Assembly (NCBI RefSeq): GCF_004295685.1
Contig: NZ_AP019368.1
Coordinates: 800,001 to 864,000, forward strand
DNA: 64,000 nt
From: Fluviispira sanaruensis
GTDB taxonomy: Bacteria > Bdellovibrionota_B > Oligoflexia > Silvanigrellales > Silvanigrellaceae
Reading direction: 5' to 3'
In this document: in pieces, positions 61,796 to 64,000 of the stretch
How positions within the stretch are numbered: the first letter of the stretch is position 1
Layout of the letters: every line of letters starts with the position of its first letter
Position numbers and translations under genes: made by a program
Notes under the pieces: generated by a model
The model's input: the letters and a program-made list of their open reading frames with translations, nothing else
The model's database searches: none
Told to the model about the DNA's origin: nothing

Positions 61796-62867
61796 TATTC
61801 ATCTCTTTTATATCTATGGGGTTCGTAGGATAGGGTTTCGAAACAGAGAGTAAAGTTTTTGCAAATTTATTATCTTTAATTCCTGATAAATTCAAAAATT
61901 GATTTATTTCTAAGTAACAATTAACAGGCGCTTCTAATGAAAGAACATGCGCACATTTTTCTACCCAAACTGACCGGATATTGAAAATACATTTAGTAAG
62001 AACAATTGGTATTTGATTAGATAAAAGCTGATCCTCACGCCCCCATAATAATAAAACTGGGCATTTAATTTTTCCCAAAAAGCTATCCATAAAATGTTCA
62101 GGTTTTGATAGCTTAAGCAGATCTTTTACATGGTCACTTTTTAAATTGCGAAAGAGTGCTCTTTTTGCAGTTTCACTTAGAAAAAGAGCTCCAGTATATG
62201 GAAAAGCTTTCATAATACCAGGATAAAGGGTTTGAAATTTTTTCCAACTTAAATAAGTTAATGTATCTCTTAAAGCAAATAAATTAATTTTTAGTCCTGC
62301 AGGATTCATGAGGATCACTTTATTTATCAGTTTACATTCAGTTGCAGCAATATGGAGTGAAATCCATCCACCTAAACTTAAACCACATATATCTACTTTT
62401 TCATTCGTTATGCTTTTAATGAGTTCAACAACGGATTGAGAATGCTGTAAAAAATCCATGACTGGATTATTGGCTTTACTAAAACCTGACATATGAAAAA
62501 GATCAGGCATAATAATTCTTCGCTTATTATCTAGCATCTGTGCTAATATCCACCAACTTTGAGCGCTGCTACCAAGTCCATGAATAAATATTAAAGGATC
62601 GAGATCAGATTTAGGATTGCTGTCGTAATAATGCATTTCACCAAATTGTGTGGGTATAACATACGATCGAAAACCAATTGCATTTAAATATTTTTTGAAT
62701 GCAGCTGAAACGCTTTTATCTAACTGTAACTCTGTTGATTTTATAACATCAAAATCTTCAACTTTTCTCGCTGGTCTAACAACATATTTGAGTAAATTGA
62801 GCCTTAAAAAGCGATTCAGTTTTGTATTCTTAGAAAGAGTATTCAAACTTAATCCTAGGGGACTCAT
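61785..62867 (-). CDS. Alpha/beta hydrolase
   Basis: 360 aa. Landmarks: LIFIHGLGSSAQSWW, nucleophile elbow ICGLSLGGWISL (Ser), acid in LLWGREDQLL (Asp), base in KCAHVLSLEAP (His). No signal peptide. The alpha/beta-hydrolase family is too broad to name a substrate. Operon with the trpD-like gene (11-bp overlap) and 8 bp after glmM. Confidence 0.82.
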   Translation of the reverse strand: MSPLGLSLNTLSKNTKLNRFLRLNLLKYVVRPARKVEDFDVIKSTELQLDKSVSAAFKKYLNAIGFRSYVIPTQFGEMHYYDSNPKSDLDPLIFIHGLGSSAQSWWILAQMLDNKRRIIMPDLFHMSGFSKANNPVMDFLQHSQSVVELIKSITNEKVDICGLSLGGWISLHIAATECKLINKVILMNPAGLKINLFALRDTLTYLSWKKFQTLYPGIMKAFPYTGALFLSETAKRALFRNLKSDHVKDLLKLSKPEHFMDSFLGKIKCPVLLLWGREDQLLSNQIPIVLTKCIFNIRSVWVEKCAHVLSLEAPVNCYLEINQFLNLSGIKDNKFAKTLLSVSKPYPTNPIDIKEMNNDY

Positions 62868-62875
62868 TAGTTTAT

Positions 62876-64000
62876 TTATCCTATTTCTTTGAGGAGCTCT
62901 TGCTCTAGTTCCAAAGCAATTGTTTGGAGACGGGAAAGCTCCGGACCTTCCAGAGTGATGCGAGCAAGAGGCTCTGTTCCACTATATCTTAATAGAATTC
63001 TTCCTGAATCACCCAATTCTTTTTCAAATTCTCTTAATAATGAAGTTGTTGCCTTGAGTGTACGAATTGGAGGTTTTGCTGTTACTTTAACATTTCGTGT
63101 GATTTGTGGTAGTTTTTGCATGACAGAGGTTAACTCTGAAATGCTTTTTCCAGATCGACACATCATTTCCAAAACCTTTAAACATCCTACAATCGCGTCA
63201 CCAGTTGTACTTGAATCGAGAAAAAGCAAATGACCAGACTGTTCTCCACCTAGTACAAGTTTACGATTAAGCATTTCTTCAACGACATTTCTATCTCCTA
63301 CATTTGTTCTGTAGACTTGAATTCCTGCATTTTGCATAGCAATATCGAAACCTTTGTTACTCATTATAGTAACACAGACACCATTATTTAGTAGTTGATT
63401 TTGTGCTTTCATTTCGAGTGCACACATTGCGAGAATATTATCACCGTCTAAGATGTTACCTTTTTCATCTACGACAATGAGTCTATCGGCATCGCCATCA
63501 AGGGCAAAACCAATATCAGCGCGTAAATTTAAAACTTCGAGTCGTAATTTTTCAGGATGAAGTGCACCACTTTCAAAATTAATATTAAAGCCATTTGGAT
63601 CGTTATTAATACAAATCACTTCTGCTCCAAGTTCACTAAAAACTTTTGGAGCCACTTTATAACCAGCTCCATGTGCACAATCCAATACTATTCTTTTTCC
63701 ATCAAGTTTTAAATTTTTTGGAAATCTTTCTTTTAAAAAAACTGCGTATTGTCCGATTGCATCGTCAATTCGTTTTGCCCTGCCCATAAGATCGGAAGTT
63801 ACAAGATGATTTTCAAGATTAGGATCGTCAATGAGCATTTCGATGAATTCTTCATCTGCATCAGGGAGTTTAAATCCATTGTGATCAAAAAGTTTAATAC
63901 CATTGTCATGATAAGGATTGTGGCTGGCAGAGATCATCACTCCTGCATCAGCTCTCATCCCTCTTGTCAAATATGCAATACCAGGAGTTGGTAATGGGCC
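62876..64000 (-). CDS. glmM: Phosphoglucosamine mutase, N-terminus beyond the window
   Basis: 374 residues in the window; the frame continues to 64000 and beyond, and the usual N-terminal 70-75 residues are missing. It converts GlcN-6-P to GlcN-1-P for UDP-GlcNAc. Active-site phosphoserine region VMISASHNPYHDNGIK, metal loop FALDGDADRLIVVDEKG, sugar loop GGEQSGH, and C-terminal phosphate loop LRYSGTEPLARITLEG are all present. The stop is at 62876. It leads the minus-strand unit ending with the trp-like genes. Confidence 0.95.
   Translation of the reverse strand, partial: GPLPTPGIAYLTRGMRADAGVMISASHNPYHDNGIKLFDHNGFKLPDADEEFIEMLIDDPNLENHLVTSDLMGRAKRIDDAIGQYAVFLKERFPKNLKLDGKRIVLDCAHGAGYKVAPKVFSELGAEVICINNDPNGFNINFESGALHPEKLRLEVLNLRADIGFALDGDADRLIVVDEKGNILDGDNILAMCALEMKAQNQLLNNGVCVTIMSNKGFDIAMQNAGIQVYRTNVGDRNVVEEMLNRKLVLGGEQSGHLLFLDSSTTGDAIVGCLKVLEMMCRSGKSISELTSVMQKLPQITRNVKVTAKPPIRTLKATTSLLREFEKELGDSGRILLRYSGTEPLARITLEGPELSRLQTIALELEQELLKEIG

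Noticed and set aside
1-64000. CRISPR array or prophage
   Set aside because: No regularly spaced repeats and no integrase, capsid, tail or cas-like genes were seen.

Overview
The window is AT-rich, Gram-negative chromosomal DNA. It has lipoproteins, a qNOR-type nitric oxide reductase, mDAP muropeptide recycling genes, paired flagellins and the rpoN-hpf-ptsN-rapZ block. Gene content and base composition fit a low-GC member of the Bdellovibrionota/Oligoflexia (Silvanigrella-like). This placement is inferred: no rRNA or other marker gene is present. Most of the window is housekeeping sequence. There is no CRISPR array, no rRNA, no convincing tRNA and no intact insertion sequence.

Layout. 1-610 (minus): the start of a quinol-type NO reductase behind a small cupin gene, with a near-perfect NsrR-type operator over the promoter. 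892-2304: a secreted beta-helix (bactofilin-like) protein and a decaying SDR gene. 2439-8964 (minus): a compact five-gene unit with its own promoter. In order of transcription it encodes an HExxH protein of the putative alpha-ketoglutarate peptide beta-hydroxylase type, a 77-aa secreted small protein, two paralogous SBP_bac_5 solute-binding proteins (one with and one without a signal peptide) and a hybrid histidine kinase. This is the best candidate for an undescribed system, perhaps peptide modification, export and sensing. 9051-14188 (minus): ilvB, a short ilvN/M-like gene, ilvC and ilvD, behind a leader that encodes a 38-aa Ile/Val/Leu-rich peptide and an attenuator-like terminator. 14200-17730 (minus): fadJ-fadI beta-oxidation pair. 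17731-18934: gene-poor, with remains of an IS2-type transposase.

18935-37989: YgiW-type OB-fold protein, YebC-type regulator, M14 carboxypeptidase, stand-alone MshEN protein, TPR lipoprotein, an LdcA-Mpl fusion for murein peptide recycling, a 986-aa unknown, a rhodanese, an alpha/beta hydrolase, AsmA, GNAT, a cold-shock protein, an MFS transporter and an SH3/NlpC-P60 lipoprotein. 37990-41241: a short element with IS6-like ends, then an arginine cluster (amino-acid SBP, argH, ARG boxes, argR). 41243-46766 (minus): hrpB, tatD, glutaryl-CoA dehydrogenase-like, and CoaD with an extra C-terminal domain. 46957-47454: a degenerate receiver protein.

48080-56700 (minus): murQ, two unknown genes, rnhB, trxA, rapZ, ptsN, hpf, rpoN and two flagellin genes, the last behind a sigma28-like promoter with a structured leader. 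56944-59922 (plus): a class I aminotransferase and an ABC-F ATPase. 60043-64000 (minus): a degenerate TrpC-like protein, an atypical TrpD, an alpha/beta hydrolase and glmM, which is cut by the window edge.

Themes. Murein turnover appears repeatedly (LdcA-Mpl, MurQ, NlpC/P60, GlmM). Branched-chain amino acid and arginine synthesis each carry recognisable regulatory DNA. Several proteins have recognisable folds but altered catalytic residues (TrpC-like, receiver-like, SDR remnant).
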